NCBI GenBank assembly: GCA_963678275.1
Contig: OY782765.1
Location: 62,001-126,000, forward strand
DNA from: G963677445 sp963678275
GTDB taxonomy: Bacteria > Bacteroidota > Ignavibacteria > Ignavibacteriales > Melioribacteraceae
Length of the DNA: 64,000 bases
Reading direction: 5' to 3'
Of this stretch, positions 63,331 through 64,000 are shown one piece after another. The notes below the pieces were generated by a model. That model had not been told where the DNA came from and searched no databases. It was given only the letters and a program-made list of their open reading frames with translations. The position numbers were made by a program, and so were the translations under genes. Position 1 is the first letter of the stretch, and the number at the start of each line of letters is the position of its first letter.

Positions 63331-63591
63331 TCAGAGTTGTTTAAGCCTTTCACTTATATCAGTGATCAGCTTTTCCATTGATATTTTTTCTATTTTTATT
63401 TTGGAAGTTCTTATAGCGATATCAGGCGTGTCTCCTTTACCCTGGTATGTCTGTAAGAGACTATAGGCCAGCCTGTACCTGTCATTCTGTATCGGGATAT
63501 TATCAATGAATGATTCCACCAGGTTGTAAATTTTTGATTCCGCGGAATCTTCGGGGGCTTTTTTTACTCCGGCAGGACTTAGTGTACCCAT
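63331..63591 (-). CDS. Small uncharacterised protein
   Basis: 86 residues, MGTLSPAGVKK at the start and a mainly helical, charged remainder (SKIYNLVESFIDNIPIQNDR, MEKLITDISERLKQL). There is no signal or membrane segment. I do not recognise a family; a small regulator or adaptor is possible. It is divergent from the GT9 gene with a 73-base spacer and convergent with fbp. The start ATG is preceded by AAAAGG (minus strand), which supports that it is real. Confidence 0.65.
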   Translation of the reverse strand: MGTLSPAGVKKAPEDSAESKIYNLVESFIDNIPIQNDRYRLAYSLLQTYQGKGDTPDIAIRTSKIKIEKISMEKLITDISERLKQL

Positions 63592-63664
63592 AATAAACCT
63601 TTTATTTTTAAGTTAACAAAGAAAATATGTATTTTTGCTTTCTCAATTTTAGGTATTGCCGCAA

Positions 63665-64000
63665 TTGAATCAACAAAATATACGTAAAATATTATTAATC
63701 CGGTTCAGCTCACTCGGAGATGTTTTGCTTACCACTCCGATGACCAGGATTTTGAAGAAATTTCTCCCCGATTCGGAGATAGATCTTCTGATTAAAGAAC
63801 AATATTCAGATGTTTACAGGTTCAATCCATACATAAGGAATATTATTCTTTATGATAAAAATAAAAGTGACACCATAATTTCTGACCTGGCAGATCGTGA
63901 TTATGATATTGTTATCGACCTTCAGAATAATTTCAGAAGCAGAAAAATGAGGCGGCGGCTTAAAAAATTGTTTTTCTTTTATGATAAGCCGGGTGTTAAA
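63665..64000 (+). CDS. ADP-heptose-type glycosyltransferase family 9 (3' truncated by window edge)
   Basis: 112 N-terminal residues are visible from TTG 63665. KILLIRFSSLGDVLLTTPMT, LKKFLPDSEIDLLIKEQYSD and DYDIVIDLQNNFRSR are the N-terminal signatures of GT9 heptosyltransferases that build the LPS inner core. No ATG lies close to the conserved start. The frame runs to the last base of the window. Confidence 0.88.
   Translation, partial: MNQQNIRKILLIRFSSLGDVLLTTPMTRILKKFLPDSEIDLLIKEQYSDVYRFNPYIRNIILYDKNKSDTIISDLADRDYDIVIDLQNNFRSRKMRRRLKKLFFFYDKPGVK

Overview
The window looks like a chromosomal segment of a diderm from the Bacteroidota-Chlorobi-Ignavibacteria assemblage, most likely an Ignavibacteria-like lineage (inference). 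The clues are the type IX secretion genes sprA and porX side by side, a BamA-like barrel protein, an ADP-heptose transferase start, large porins, moderately AT-rich DNA and very tight head-to-tail gene packing with frequent TTG starts. No rRNA, tRNA or CRISPR was found.

Layout. 1-10580 (+): the 3' part of sprA, then porX, tsaE, tsaB, a DUF1573 protein, accD and panC in one almost gapless string. 10707-16768 (-): an ABC-2 permease, a PrsW-like membrane protein, nadD, meaB, an acyl-CoA dehydrogenase and a methylcrotonyl/propionyl-CoA carboxylase beta subunit, pointing to branched-chain or odd-chain acyl-CoA breakdown. 16865-23822 (+): the classical yceD-rpmF-plsX-fabH-fabD-fabG-acpP-fabF-rnc fatty-acid cluster. 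23823-25223: a 1.4-kb intergenic stretch made of repeats. 25224-30605 (+): gcvP, a CoA-binding protein, a BamA/TamA-like protein and rsmE. 30606-33363: a decayed island. 33364-41221 (-): punA, nupC, tdk, cdd (nucleoside uptake and salvage), a GT2 glycosyltransferase, a UvrD-type helicase, a TM/coiled-coil protein and floA. 41476-44286 (+): clpC and a pterin dehydratase. 44894-53210 (+): a CheY-like regulator with a REC-PAS-PAS kinase, a porin with a chemoreceptor, and a secreted M6-like metalloprotease. 53211-54680: a second repeat-rich stretch. 54681-63226 (+): leuS, serS, a heterodimeric ABC exporter and fbp. 63331-64000: a small unknown protein (-) and the start of a GT9 glycosyltransferase (+).

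The least ordinary part is 30606-33473. It holds an almost complete DUF4062-GHKL ATPase-winged helix gene broken by two in-frame stop codons 11 codons apart and carrying an 11-bp tandem repeat. Beside it lie the ruins of a second ATPase of the same class and a 28-bp perfect palindrome that overlaps the rsmE stop. A 110-bp copy of the 3' end of punA (108 of 110 bases identical) lies on the far side of the broken gene, so the gene is bracketed by direct repeats of the punA tail. The two repeat-rich spacers (23.8-25.2 kb and 53.2-54.6 kb) share several element families, including nested palindromes, and look like non-autonomous dispersed elements.
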